A DNA stretch of 64,000 nucleotides from the NCBI RefSeq assembly GCF_016595235.1, contig NZ_JAENHL010000003.1, forward strand, positions 62,001-126,000, written 5' to 3'. The notes under the pieces were generated by a model, which was given only the letters and a program-made list of their open reading frames with translations, was not told where the DNA came from and made no database searches. The position numbers and the translations under genes are program-made. Shown in pieces: positions 27,831 to 36,594 of the stretch. Source of the DNA: Taklimakanibacter albus. GTDB lineage: Bacteria; Pseudomonadota; Alphaproteobacteria; Rhizobiales; Aestuariivirgaceae. How positions within the stretch are numbered: position 1 is the stretch's first letter; every line of letters begins with the position of its first letter.

Positions 27831-29918
27831 ATGGCTGGCATTTTGCCGGCCTCAGAGTATGTTTGGGTCTCACCCGGAGGCTGCTTGAGCGAATCATCAC
27901 CCAGACCGTCCGCTGCAGAACCGCACAGACAAGCGGATGAGCGCAGCTTCGCCGAGCGCAGCCAGGGCCCGGTCGAATCGCTCGCCCGCGTCATCAGCGC
28001 CGAAGAGCTGGAGCGGGTGCGCAAGGCGGTGCTGGCGGTCGGCGAGGCCGCCTATCACTGGGTCATCGAATCGGACGAGATCTTCTGGAGCGCCAATGCG
28101 CCGGAGATCCTGCATTGCCCGGCGCCCCGGCTCACCACCGGGCGATCCTTCGCGGCGCTGCTCGACGTCGACAATTTCACCACCCGTTATGACGCGGTGA
28201 TGCGCACCGTCTACAAGGACGAAGGCGAGGGCATCCCCTATCAGATCGAATATCTGTTCCGGCCCGATGGCAAGAACGGCAAGACATCGTATTGGCTCGA
28301 AGACACCGGGCGCTGGTATGCGGGCGCCGACGGGCGGCCGGCGGAAGCCTTCGGCATCGTCCGGCGCATCGACGACCGTCATTCGCGCGACCAGCATCTG
28401 AATTTCCTCGGCAATTGCGACCCGCTCACCGGCATGATGAATCGCGGCCGCATGGCGGAAGCGCTGGAGGAGGGGATCATCGCGGCGGATCGCGAAGGTG
28501 TTTCCCGTGCCTTCGTCATCGCCGGCATCAACAATCTCGCCGTTGTGAACGACGCCTATGGCTTCGAGGTGGCGGACGAAGTCATCATCGCGGTGGGGCG
28601 CCGGCTCAAGAACGTGGTGCGCGCCGGCGATCCGATCGCACGTTATTCGGGCAGCAAGTTCGCCATCATCCTCAATAATTGCGATGAGCGCGAGCTCGGG
28701 CATGCGGCCGAGCGTTTCCTGCAGGTGGCGCGCGACAGCGTCATCGAGACCGAGCACGGCCCGGTCTGGGCCATGCTGTCGATCGGCGCCATCATCCTGC
28801 CCGGTCATGCCGCCGACGCCAATACCGCGATGGCGCGCGCCGAGGAGGCGCTGACCGAAGCCAAGCGCATGCCCTCCGACGGTTTCGTCGTCTACAAGCC
28901 GTCGCAGAAGCTCATTTCAGAGCGCAGCATCAATGCGCGTGCCGCCCATGAGATCGTCGCCTGCCTCAAGGAAGACCGCTTCAAGCTCGCCTTCCAGCCG
29001 ATCGTCGAGGCCGCCAGCACGAATGTGGTGATGCATGAGGCGCTGCTGCGCATGGCCGATGCGCGCGGCGACATGATCGCGGCGGCGCATCTGATCCCGA
29101 TCGCCGAGAAGCTCGGCCTCGTTCGCCTCATCGACCGCACGGTGGCGCAGCTCACCGTCTCGACGCTGCTCACCTATCCGAGCGCCAATCTCACCTTCAA
29201 CGTTTCCGGCATCACCGCCACTGACCCGCGCTGGTTCAGCCAGTTGACCGAGATCCTCAAAGCCCATCGCGAGGTGACGCCGAGGCTCACCGTCGAGATC
29301 ACCGAAACGGTGGCGCTCGGCGATCTCGACGAGACGGTGCGCTTCACCCGCACCTTGCGCGATCTCGGCTGCCGCGTCGCCATCGACGATTTCGGCGCCG
29401 GTTACACCTCGTTCCGCAATCTCAAGGCGCTCAATGTCGACATCCTGAAGCTCGACGGATCATTCTGCGCCAATCTGACCGAAAATCCGGACAACCAGTA
29501 TTTCGTCCGTTCCTTGATCGACATGGCGAAGCAGTTCGAGATCAAGACGGTCGCCGAATGGGTCGAGACGCCGGAAGACGCCGAATTCCTGCGCCAATGG
29601 GGCGCCGATTATCTGCAGGGCAATCTGTTCGGCAGGGCCTCGCTCGACATTCCCTGGTCGGCCGAGGACGGAACGGTGGCGGAAGCGCCGGCCGTCGATA
29701 GCCCGCCTGCGCCCGCCGCCGAGGCGGAGAAGATCGAAACCAAGGACGCCGAGCCAGACGAAGCCCGCGAGGTTCCGTCGCCGGCGCCACGTGAGGCGCC
29801 CAAAGCCCGGACATCCGAGCCGCCGCCTTATATCGAGAATGATGACGAGCCCGACATGTCGCGCCTGCGCCTGGCGATCGACGCGCTCAACGCGCAGTTC
29901 CGGCAAGGACGGAACTAA
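27831..29918 (+). CDS. PAS-GGDEF(degenerate)-EAL c-di-GMP phosphodiesterase
   Basis: A 695-residue cytoplasmic signalling protein. A PAS-like sensor lies at about 60-195 (AAYHWVIESDEIFWSANAPEIL). The GGDEF domain (about 205-355) starts CDPLTGMMNRGRMAEAL but its active motif is SGSKF (273-277) in place of GGDEF, so it should not make c-di-GMP. The EAL domain (about 375-620) keeps Glu403-Ala-Leu405 in MHEALLRM, EITETVAL, DDFGAGYTSF (Asp519-Asp520), KLDGSF and VAEWVET, so phosphodiesterase activity is expected. The last 80 residues are Pro/Ala/Glu-rich with a short helical end. The ATG follows AGGGTAAGG. No neighbours share its role. Confidence 0.93.
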   Translation: MAGILPASEYVWVSPGGCLSESSPRPSAAEPHRQADERSFAERSQGPVESLARVISAEELERVRKAVLAVGEAAYHWVIESDEIFWSANAPEILHCPAPRLTTGRSFAALLDVDNFTTRYDAVMRTVYKDEGEGIPYQIEYLFRPDGKNGKTSYWLEDTGRWYAGADGRPAEAFGIVRRIDDRHSRDQHLNFLGNCDPLTGMMNRGRMAEALEEGIIAADREGVSRAFVIAGINNLAVVNDAYGFEVADEVIIAVGRRLKNVVRAGDPIARYSGSKFAIILNNCDERELGHAAERFLQVARDSVIETEHGPVWAMLSIGAIILPGHAADANTAMARAEEALTEAKRMPSDGFVVYKPSQKLISERSINARAAHEIVACLKEDRFKLAFQPIVEAASTNVVMHEALLRMADARGDMIAAAHLIPIAEKLGLVRLIDRTVAQLTVSTLLTYPSANLTFNVSGITATDPRWFSQLTEILKAHREVTPRLTVEITETVALGDLDETVRFTRTLRDLGCRVAIDDFGAGYTSFRNLKALNVDILKLDGSFCANLTENPDNQYFVRSLIDMAKQFEIKTVAEWVETPEDAEFLRQWGADYLQGNLFGRASLDIPWSAEDGTVAEAPAVDSPPAPAAEAEKIETKDAEPDEAREVPSPAPREAPKARTSEPPPYIENDDEPDMSRLRLAIDALNAQFRQGRN

Positions 29919-29930
29919 GCTCATCCGTTC

Positions 29931-30017
29931 CCGCATTTCCTCCTTCCCCGCGCAGGGCGCGGGGAAGGAGAAGGATGTGTGAATCTCATTGCATCCTGCG
30001 GACGGGAGAGGGGGAAA
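29931..30017. repeat. Degenerate copy of the GC-rich facing-repeat element
   Basis: CCTTCCCCGCGCAGGGCGCGGGGAAGG is a hairpin of the facing-repeat type, followed by GATGTGTGAATCTCATT (29974-29990) and a GGGAGAGGGGGAAAG tract. The GATGTGTGAATCT segment also stands beside the repeat pair at 17204-17220, which suggests it belongs to the element. It fills the gap between the EAL gene and the copper operon. Confidence 0.5.
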
Positions 30018-30050
30018 GTAGGAGAGACATCGTCTCTTCCATAGTCCTGT

Positions 30051-30335
30051 CTACTTCTTCGCGATCTTCGTCACCGTGATGCGGCCGTTCACGCGGTCCG
30101 CTTCGAACGTCACCTTGTCGCCGACCTTGACGGATTTCAGCATGGCAGGATCGGCGACGGCGAAGACCATGGTCATCGCGTCCATGTCCAGATTCTTGAT
30201 GGCGCCGTGCTTCAGCGTGATTTTCTGCTGAGCCTCGTTGATTTTTGTCACCTGTCCCTCGACCGGCGCCGGCTCCGCCAAAGCGGACAGCGACATCGAG
30301 AGAAATGCGGCGGCAGTGATGATCATTCTACGCAT
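30051..30335 (-). CDS. CusF-like periplasmic copper-binding protein
   Basis: A 94-residue secreted protein. The ATG at 30335 follows AAAGGA; a GTG 15 bases upstream is less likely. Signal peptide MRRMIITAAAFLSMSLSALAEP, then a small OB fold: VEGQVTKINEAQQKITLKHGAIKNLDMDAMTMVFAVAD and VKVGDKVTFEADRVNGRITVTKI. The MDAMTM segment carries the Met pair that binds Cu(I) in CusF; the third ligand may be His in LKHG. Last gene of the copper operon, with 18 bases between it and the cupredoxin gene. Confidence 0.9.
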   Translation of the reverse strand: MRRMIITAAAFLSMSLSALAEPAPVEGQVTKINEAQQKITLKHGAIKNLDMDAMTMVFAVADPAMLKSVKVGDKVTFEADRVNGRITVTKIAKK

Positions 30336-30353
30336 GGATATTCCTTTCACAGT

Positions 30354-30818
30354 TTAGCGGACAACAATTTTGCCGAACATGCCGGCCTCGCGGTGACCTG
30401 GGAGCAAGCATGAAAAGTCGAACTCGCCGGCCTTGGTGAACTTCCAGACGATCTCACCGGACTTCTTGGGTTCGAGACGCCTGGCGTTCGGATCGTCGTG
30501 CTCCATATCTGGATTTTTCGCCATCTCCTCGGCATGTTTGAGGTTTTCCTCGAGTGTCGCGATGACGATCTCGTGGTCGAGCAATCCGTTGTTGCGGATG
30601 ACAAACTTGATCTGCTCGCCTTTGCGGATCTTCACCTCGCTCGGAAGGAACTGCATCTTCTGCTCGCCTTCCTTCATGGTGATGAGGACAGTCCGGGCGG
30701 GCTTCTTGGGGTCGCCCGGCTCGCCATAGGCGCGGTCCTCATCATGGCCGGCATCGGCAAACGCCGCGACCGGCATGGTCAACGGCAAGAGCAGGGCAAG
30801 AATAAATCTCGTCTTCAC
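30354..30818 (-). CDS. Periplasmic cupredoxin (type 1 copper protein)
   Basis: A 154-residue protein with signal peptide (MKTRFILALLLPLTMPVAAFADAG) and a plastocyanin/azurin-like fold. The copper ligands are visible: His in GLLDHEIVIA, and Cys, His and Met in DFSCLLPGHREAGMFG. A His/Asp/Glu-rich linker (ADAGHDEDRAYGEPGD) precedes the fold and a charged insertion (EMAKNPDMEHDDPNARRLEPKKSGE) sits between ligand loops. It probably shuttles electrons or copper to the multicopper oxidase encoded 15 bases upstream on the same transcript. Confidence 0.92.
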   Translation of the reverse strand: MKTRFILALLLPLTMPVAAFADAGHDEDRAYGEPGDPKKPARTVLITMKEGEQKMQFLPSEVKIRKGEQIKFVIRNNGLLDHEIVIATLEENLKHAEEMAKNPDMEHDDPNARRLEPKKSGEIVWKFTKAGEFDFSCLLPGHREAGMFGKIVVR

Positions 30819-30833
30819 GGCACATTCCCTTGT

Positions 30834-32231
30834 CTAGTGATTCTTGTGTTGCGATCCGGGCCCAGGCTTCTTCACCTGGAGCTCCACCGTCGTGGCTTTG
30901 TCGATCACGGGCGGCTGGGCCCGCTCGACATTCTTGGACTCGCCTTTCCATTCATAGGCGACCGTCCCCTCCGGGTGATTGAACCAGCCCGGATCCTTGT
31001 AGTCGTTGGCGGCCAGACCCTGTCTGACCTTGACGACCGAGAACATTCCCCCCATCTCGACCGGTCCGAACTGGCCGAAGCCGGTCATCATCGGCAGCGT
31101 ATTGTCGGGAAGGGGCATTTCCATTTCGCCCATATCGGCCATGCCGGCGGAGCCCATCGGCATGTAGTCGGGCGCCAGCCGCTTCATCTTCTTGGCGAAC
31201 GCCTTCTTGTCGACGCCGATGAATGTCCTGATGTCATGACCCATGGCGTTCATCGTGTGGTGCGACTTGTGGCAGTGGATGGCCCAGTCGCCTTCCTTGT
31301 CTGCCAGGAAATCGAAGGCGCGCATCTGGCCGACGGCGCAGTCGATCGTGACCTCCGGCCATGCCGCGTTTTCGGGAACCCAACCACCATCGGTGCAGGA
31401 CACCTTGAAGTCATAACCATGCATGTGAATGGGGTGGTTGGTCATGGTGAGGTTGCCGAACCGGACCCGCACCTTGTCGTTCTTCGCGCAGATGAGCGGC
31501 TCGATGCCGGGGAATACCCGGCTGTTCCAGGTCCACAGATTGAAGTCGGTCATTTCGGCGACCTTGGGCACATAGGCGCCAGGCTCGATATCGTAGGCCG
31601 ACATCAGGAATACGAAGTCGCGATCGACACGGCGGAAGGCCGGGTCCTTGGGATGCACGACGAAGAAGCCCATCATGCCCATGGCCATCTGAACCATCTC
31701 GTCGGCATGCGGGTGATACATTAAGGTCCCGCTCTTCTGCAGCTGATACTCATAGACAAAGGTCTGGCCCGTTTTGATATGCGGCTGGGTCAGCCCGCCG
31801 ACGCCGTCCATGCCGTTGGGAAGCAGCTGACCATGCCAATGGATCGACGTGTGCTCGGGCAGCTTGTTGGTCACGAAAATGCGGACCTTGTCGCCTTCGA
31901 CCGCCTCGATCGTCGGGCCGGGCGACTGGCCGTTATAGCCCCAGAGATTGGCGACCATGCCGGGTGCGAGCTCGCGCGTCACCGGCTCGGCGACGAGATG
32001 GAATTCCTTCCAGTCGCCATTCATCCGCCAGGGCAAGGTCCACCCGTTCAGCGTGACGACCGGCTGGTAGTCCGGCCCGCTCGTCGGCACCAGCGGCGGT
32101 TGCGTCGCTGGCGTGTCTGTCGTCGGCGCTTCGGGGATTGCGGCCGCCTGCGCGCGGCCGGAGACCGCGCCGGCACTGATCAGCGCCGCGGCGCCGGATG
32201 TGCCGAGGAATGTCCGTCGGGAGAAAGTCAT
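30834..32231 (-). CDS. Multicopper oxidase, copper tolerance type
   Basis: A 465-residue laccase-like oxidase exported by Tat: SRRTFLGTSGAAALISAGAVSGRAQA. All four copper-binding blocks are present: HWHG, HPHAD, HPIHMHG and HCHKSHHTMNAM (type 1 Cys flanked by His, with Met as axial ligand). Met-rich segments near the C terminus (MPMGSAGMADMGEMEMPLP, LPMMTG) resemble the methionine-rich regions of CueO/CopA that bind Cu(I). It likely oxidises periplasmic Cu(I). It lies in the operon between the TolC-like and cupredoxin genes, 18 bases after the former. Confidence 0.95.
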   Translation of the reverse strand: MTFSRRTFLGTSGAAALISAGAVSGRAQAAAIPEAPTTDTPATQPPLVPTSGPDYQPVVTLNGWTLPWRMNGDWKEFHLVAEPVTRELAPGMVANLWGYNGQSPGPTIEAVEGDKVRIFVTNKLPEHTSIHWHGQLLPNGMDGVGGLTQPHIKTGQTFVYEYQLQKSGTLMYHPHADEMVQMAMGMMGFFVVHPKDPAFRRVDRDFVFLMSAYDIEPGAYVPKVAEMTDFNLWTWNSRVFPGIEPLICAKNDKVRVRFGNLTMTNHPIHMHGYDFKVSCTDGGWVPENAAWPEVTIDCAVGQMRAFDFLADKEGDWAIHCHKSHHTMNAMGHDIRTFIGVDKKAFAKKMKRLAPDYMPMGSAGMADMGEMEMPLPDNTLPMMTGFGQFGPVEMGGMFSVVKVRQGLAANDYKDPGWFNHPEGTVAYEWKGESKNVERAQPPVIDKATTVELQVKKPGPGSQHKNH

Positions 32232-32249
32232 GAGATCACCTTTCCTTGA

Positions 32250-33689
32250 TCAATGTTCACCGCCGCCGGCGGCGGCAGCCAGGGAGGGACCTTGGCCGGC
32301 CTCTCCGGATGATGCGCCGCCACCGACAATCGCGGTCTGGAAGTCGACGGACGCTATGAAGAAATCACGCTGCGCGGAGATCGCCTGGATGTTGCTGTCG
32401 ATGCTTTCACGCAAGGTGGTCAGCAGCTCGAACTCGTCGATGAGCATGCCGTTGTAACGTAGCAGCGCTTCCTCATTCACCGTTTTGCGCAGCGGCAGTA
32501 TCTTGTTCTGATACTGGCGCGCGATGTCGTAGCTCGCGCGGTAGGTGAGATAGGCCGAACGCGCCTCGGAGCGGACATTCACGGCCTTCTCGAGCAGGCG
32601 GTTGACGGCCTGCATGTAGGTCTCCTTGGCGCGCCTGACCTTGACCTCGCCGAAATCGAAGATCGGGATCTGGATCTCGAGCTCGAAGCCTTTCGGATAG
32701 GATTTGTCCGTTATGCCGTCTTCCCGGGAACGTTCGTAATTGCTGCGCAGGCCGCCATCGAGCATCGAGACGAAGCGTGTCGACTGGGTCAGCCCGTAGG
32801 ACTTCGCCAGAGCGTCGAGCTCGAGCCGGGCGGCGATGAGATCGACCCGCTTGCGAACGGCATCCACTTCTACCTGCTGCACTGACTTGATGCCCTTCAC
32901 GGGCGCCAGCGCGCGCGGCAGCTTGTAGTCGATGTCGTCGCCCCACAGGCCGAGCAAACGCGTGAGCGCCTCGCGCTCGGTTCCGGCCTGCAGCCGGGCA
33001 CGCGCCAGCTCATTGGAGATTTCGGCGTAGAAGGCGCTCGCGCGCGCCTGCTCCAGCCTGTTGGCGGCGCCGGTCTCGCCGAGCTTACGGGTGAGATCCG
33101 CCGCGGCATCGGCCGACAGCCGGGCCTGCTCGAGGAGAGCGACGGTCTGCTGCGCGGCGACGGCGCGATAGAAGGCCCGCCGGGTTTCAGCCGCGACCCG
33201 GAACGTGGCTTCGATGGCCCGTTCTTTCGCCGCCTCGAACTGGGTCCGGGCGATCTCCTTGCGTTTTGGCAATGTGGCGAGCGCCAGAAGATCGGCGACG
33301 ATCCGCCGCTCGACTTCGAGCTCGCCATTGGTGACGAGCCGTTCCAGCCCGATGATCGGATTGGGCGGGAGGCTCGCCTCGACAAAGGCTGTTTCCGAAA
33401 GCCCCAGCTCGTTGTAGTCGGCCTGAAGACCGCGGTTGTTGAGCAAAGCGACCTGCACCACGCTGTCGGCGGTGAGCTTGCCGGCAAGTATGCGGCCCAC
33501 TTTTGCCTTGGCGGCCGCCGCGTCCTCGACGGATGCAATCTTGACGGCATCCTGGCCAAGCTCGCTTGCGACGCGTTCGGATACCGGCAGCATCCCGGCA
33601 TCGGGGCTGAACTTTGCGCAGCCGGCGAGCACGATGGGAAGAGCGCCGGCGATGAGCACACGTTTGAAGAATGCAAATGACGGGTTCAT
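32250..33689 (-). CDS. TolC-family outer-membrane lipoprotein
   Basis: A 479-residue outer membrane efflux factor. Lipobox VLAGC (MNPSFAFFKRVLIAGALPIVLAGCAK). Two TolC-type repeats with long coiled coils: LLNNRGLQADYNELGLSETAFVEASLPPNPIIGLE and, in the second half, FELEIQIPIFDFGEVKVRRAKETYMQAVNRLLEKAVNVRSE. No inner-membrane pump or membrane-fusion gene is next to it, so it may recruit a distant pump, or the operon works as a periplasmic detoxification set. Overlaps the preceding small lipoprotein gene by four bases. Confidence 0.92.
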   Translation of the reverse strand: MNPSFAFFKRVLIAGALPIVLAGCAKFSPDAGMLPVSERVASELGQDAVKIASVEDAAAAKAKVGRILAGKLTADSVVQVALLNNRGLQADYNELGLSETAFVEASLPPNPIIGLERLVTNGELEVERRIVADLLALATLPKRKEIARTQFEAAKERAIEATFRVAAETRRAFYRAVAAQQTVALLEQARLSADAAADLTRKLGETGAANRLEQARASAFYAEISNELARARLQAGTEREALTRLLGLWGDDIDYKLPRALAPVKGIKSVQQVEVDAVRKRVDLIAARLELDALAKSYGLTQSTRFVSMLDGGLRSNYERSREDGITDKSYPKGFELEIQIPIFDFGEVKVRRAKETYMQAVNRLLEKAVNVRSEARSAYLTYRASYDIARQYQNKILPLRKTVNEEALLRYNGMLIDEFELLTTLRESIDSNIQAISAQRDFFIASVDFQTAIVGGGASSGEAGQGPSLAAAAGGGEH

Positions 33690-33910
33690 TGCTGCTGCTC
33701 CTTCTTGGGCGCGACTTTTTCGTTGCGCTCTTTCCAGGGCAGCGGGTCGACCGGCCGGTAGTCGATCGTACCGGCGGTAACCGGCACATAACGTTGCGCC
33801 GGCACGCGCGATCCGGGGTCGGCCGGACCTCCGGACGGCGTGAAAACATCAGAGGGGCTGGAACATCCAGCCAATAGAGCAGCAGCAGCAATCATCGGAA
33901 TCGATTTCAT
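33686..33910 (-). CDS. Small lipoprotein of the copper operon
   Basis: A 74-residue lipoprotein: MKSIPMIAAAALLAGCSSPSD with lipobox LAGC (Cys16), then a short Pro-rich mature part (FTPSGGPADPGSRVP, YRPVDPLPWKERNEKVAPKKEQQQ). Its stop overlaps the TolC-family start (ATGA), so the two are coupled. Function unknown; such small lipoproteins often accompany this TolC/multicopper oxidase set. The start at 33910 is chosen because the signal begins there; the frame extends 34 codons further. Confidence 0.8.
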   Translation of the reverse strand: MKSIPMIAAAALLAGCSSPSDVFTPSGGPADPGSRVPAQRYVPVTAGTIDYRPVDPLPWKERNEKVAPKKEQQQ

Positions 33911-34043
33911 TCGACGGTCCTCGGTCGACCAAAGTGGCGAACAGCTTTGATAGGGAGAAGAAAGGCTCAGCCTGCGCCGCAGGAGCCCGCCGAAGCGGCG
34001 GGTCCTGAACAACCTAAGCGAAAGGTCGGGCTAAGGCCGAGAG

Positions 34044-34472
34044 CTAGCCGAGGAGGCTTCTGGGGGGACGTTCGAGACGCGCCGGGGCGGCTTCCGTGAT
34101 ATCGTCTTCAGGCGATATGCGTTCCACGGCCCGGGCAATCGGAACGAGGATCTGCCCGCATGCGCCGGCTTGGGTGACGACATGGCATGTCGAGCCGCAG
34201 CACGAATCCGCCATGTCCGCATGACCGGTCTTGTCGCCGCACTCATCGGACTCGGAACACTGAGGAGCGTGCTGCGCGGCAGGATCGGCGTGATGATCAC
34301 CCGTTGCAGCGGCCGCGGAGGCGATCGCGCTTTCATGGCTGAGCGCGAGACCCGGTAGCGCCCCAGCCACACCCCAGCCGGCGCTCGTCACAATGAATGC
34401 GAGCGCGGTGAAGAGAATCATTATGCGGCGAAGCGCGGGAGCCATCGGCGCATTAACATGAGGAAGCCACAT
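34044..34472 (-). CDS. Cys/His-rich secreted or membrane-anchored protein, copper operon
   Basis: A 142-residue protein, first of the copper operon. One hydrophobic segment (MILFTALAFIVTSAGWGVAGALPGLAL) serves as signal or anchor. The rest is rich in Cys, His and acidic residues (GDHHADPAAQHAPQCSESDECGDKTGHADMADSCCGSTCHVV), a likely metal-binding patch. Start codons at 34472 and 34445 both lack a good ribosome-binding site. It follows phaR by 41 bases on the same strand. No named family could be assigned; metal handling is inferred from composition and context. Confidence 0.7.
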   Translation of the reverse strand: MWLPHVNAPMAPALRRIMILFTALAFIVTSAGWGVAGALPGLALSHESAIASAAAATGDHHADPAAQHAPQCSESDECGDKTGHADMADSCCGSTCHVVTQAGACGQILVPIARAVERISPEDDITEAAPARLERPPRSLLG

Positions 34473-34513
34473 ACTGGCAAGATCAAAAATTCCGGCGCTT
34501 AAGAGCCGCGGGG

Positions 34514-35128
34514 CTACTTGCCGCCGGCGATGGCGTCGATCTTGCGCTGCATGGCGGTGAGCTGATCCTTCAGCGCCTGCAGGTCGTCCTTGCCGCCCTG
34601 CGCCTGCTGCTCACGCGATTTTGACGGCTCGGCCGGTTTCGGCTGGCCCTGCTGGCCGGCCATGGCGGCGGTGAAGGGATTGAACATGCGCATGGCGTCG
34701 TGGAACATCACCATGTTGCGCTCGGTCTGCTCCTGCATCGCCTTGAACGGATCGGCGCCCCAGATCTCGGCCATCTGGCTGCGTAATTTGTCCTGTTCCT
34801 TGGTGAGCGATTCCAGCGACATTTCCAGATAGCCCGGCACGAAGGCCTGCATGCTGTCGCCATAGAAATGGATAAGCTGGCGGAGAAACTTGATGGGCAG
34901 CAGGTTCTGGCCCTTGCTCTCTTCCTCGAAGATTATCTGGGTCAGGACCGAGCGGGTGATGTCCTCGCCGGATTTCGCGTCATAGACGACGAAATCGGTG
35001 CCCTTCTTGACCATGTCGGAAAGGTCGTCGAGGGTCACATAAGTGCTGGTGGCGGTGTTGTAGAGACGCCGGTTCGCGTATTTCTTGATGACGACCGCAT
35101 TCGCGGTGGCTGACTGTTCGCCGCTCAA
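34514..35128 (-). CDS. phaR: Polyhydroxyalkanoate synthesis repressor PhaR
   Basis: A 204-residue regulator of PHA metabolism that senses PHA granules and represses phasin and synthesis genes. The N-terminal DNA-binding/accumulation domain is unmistakable: VVIKKYANRRLYNTATSTYVTLDDLSDMVKKGTDFVVYDAKSGEDITRSVLTQIIFEEE. A PHA-binding central part follows (LPIKFLRQLIHFYGDSMQAFVPGYLEMSLESL), and a Gln/Lys-rich coiled tail ends it. It is divergent from phaA across 234 bases, so it probably controls that promoter. Confidence 0.97.
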   Translation of the reverse strand: MSGEQSATANAVVIKKYANRRLYNTATSTYVTLDDLSDMVKKGTDFVVYDAKSGEDITRSVLTQIIFEEESKGQNLLPIKFLRQLIHFYGDSMQAFVPGYLEMSLESLTKEQDKLRSQMAEIWGADPFKAMQEQTERNMVMFHDAMRMFNPFTAAMAGQQGQPKPAEPSKSREQQAQGGKDDLQALKDQLTAMQRKIDAIAGGK

Positions 35129-35362
35129 ACTCCGTCTCCCTTACAAACTCTGTGCTGCCTGCCGGCAATCTCGTGGAGATTCTGCTGCTCGCTCCCAATC
35201 GGGCGGCGTCCGCCCGGGCAGGAAGCAACCTGCGAAGGGTGCGCCGTGCGGTGCACAATTGCAAGCGCAAAAAGAATATCCATGTTAGCCGAAAGCGCGC
35301 ATTGCAACGCCCGCGAGAGTCGGGCTTAATGTTCCCGATCCCAGCATTGGAGACCCTTTTTC

Positions 35363-36550
35363 ATGGCTAATTCTGAGAATTCCGTCGTCATCGTCTCGGC
35401 CGCGCGGACCCCTGTCGGGTCGTTCAACGGCGCCCTGTCGAGCCTTTCCGCCCATGCGCTGGGCGCCGTCGCGCTCAAGGCCGCCATGGCGCGCGCCAAG
35501 GTCGAGGCGAAGGAAGTCGATGAGATCATACTGGGTCAGATCCTGACCGCCGGCCAGGGCCAGAACCCGGCCCGCCAGGCCTCGATCGGCGCCGGAATTC
35601 CGGTCGAAAGCCCGGCCTGGGGCATCAACCAGCTGTGCGGCTCGGGGCTCCGGGCGGTCGCTCTGGGCCTTCAGCAGATCGCCAATGGCGATGCGAAGAT
35701 CATCGCCGCGGGCGGCCAGGAATCGATGTCGATGGCGCCGCACTGCCAGCATTTACGCAATGGCGTGAAGATGGGCGACTTCCAGATGATCGACACGATG
35801 ATCAAGGACGGCCTGTGGGACGCCTTCAATGGCTATCACATGGGCAACACGGCCGAGAATGTCGCGCGCCAGTGGCAGATCACCCGCGACACCCAGGATA
35901 ATTTCGCGGTCGCCTCGCAGAACAAGGCGGAAGCGGCCCAGAAGGCCGGCAAGTTCAAGGACGAGATCGTCCCCGTCACCATCGCCTCACGCAAGGGCGA
36001 CATCGTCGTCGACCAGGACGAATATATCCGTCATGGCGCGACGCTCGACCAGCTCGCCAAGCTCCGGGCGGTGTTCCAGAAGGACGGCACCGTCACCGCC
36101 GGCAATGCCTCGGGCATCAATGACGGCGCCGCGGCGGTCATCCTGATGAGCGCCAAGGACGCCGAGAAGCGCGGCCTCGAGCCGCTCGCCCGCATCGTCT
36201 CCTGGGCCAATGCCGGCGTCGATCCCGCCATCATGGGATCGGGCCCGATCCCGGCGTCGCGCGCGGCGCTGAAGAAAGCCGGCTGGAAGGTCGAGGATCT
36301 CGATCTCATCGAGGCCAATGAAGCCTTCGCGGCGCAGGCCTGCGCCGTCAACAAGGATATGGGCTGGAACAGCGATATCGTGAATGTGAATGGCGGCGCC
36401 ATCGCCATCGGCCATCCGGTCGGCGCCTCGGGTGCCCGCGTTCTGGTCACGCTGCTGCATGAAATGGGCAAGCGCAAGTCGAAGAAGGGCCTCGCCACGT
36501 TGTGCATCGGCGGCGGCATGGGCATCGCGATGTGTGTCGAGCGGGCGTAA
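35363..36550 (+). CDS. phaA: Acetyl-CoA acetyltransferase (beta-ketothiolase)
   Basis: A 395-residue biosynthetic thiolase condensing two acetyl-CoA to acetoacetyl-CoA, the first step to polyhydroxybutyrate. The acyl-enzyme Cys is in [15 protein letters not shown], the catalytic His in [12 protein letters not shown], and the second Cys in [17 protein letters not shown]. Full length. First gene of phaA-phaB, 44 bases apart, with phaR divergent. Confidence 0.97.
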   Translation: MANSENSVVIVSAARTPVGSFNGALSSLSAHALGAVALKAAMARAKVEAKEVDEIILGQILTAGQGQNPARQASIGAGIPVESPAWGINQLCGSGLRAVALGLQQIANGDAKIIAAGGQESMSMAPHCQHLRNGVKMGDFQMIDTMIKDGLWDAFNGYHMGNTAENVARQWQITRDTQDNFAVASQNKAEAAQKAGKFKDEIVPVTIASRKGDIVVDQDEYIRHGATLDQLAKLRAVFQKDGTVTAGNASGINDGAAAVILMSAKDAEKRGLEPLARIVSWANAGVDPAIMGSGPIPASRAALKKAGWKVEDLDLIEANEAFAAQACAVNKDMGWNSDIVNVNGGAIAIGHPVGASGARVLVTLLHEMGKRKSKKGLATLCIGGGMGIAMCVERA

Positions 36551-36594
36551 GACCCGAGGGCATACGAGGTTTCTTACAGAAGGGGTGAGGAAAT

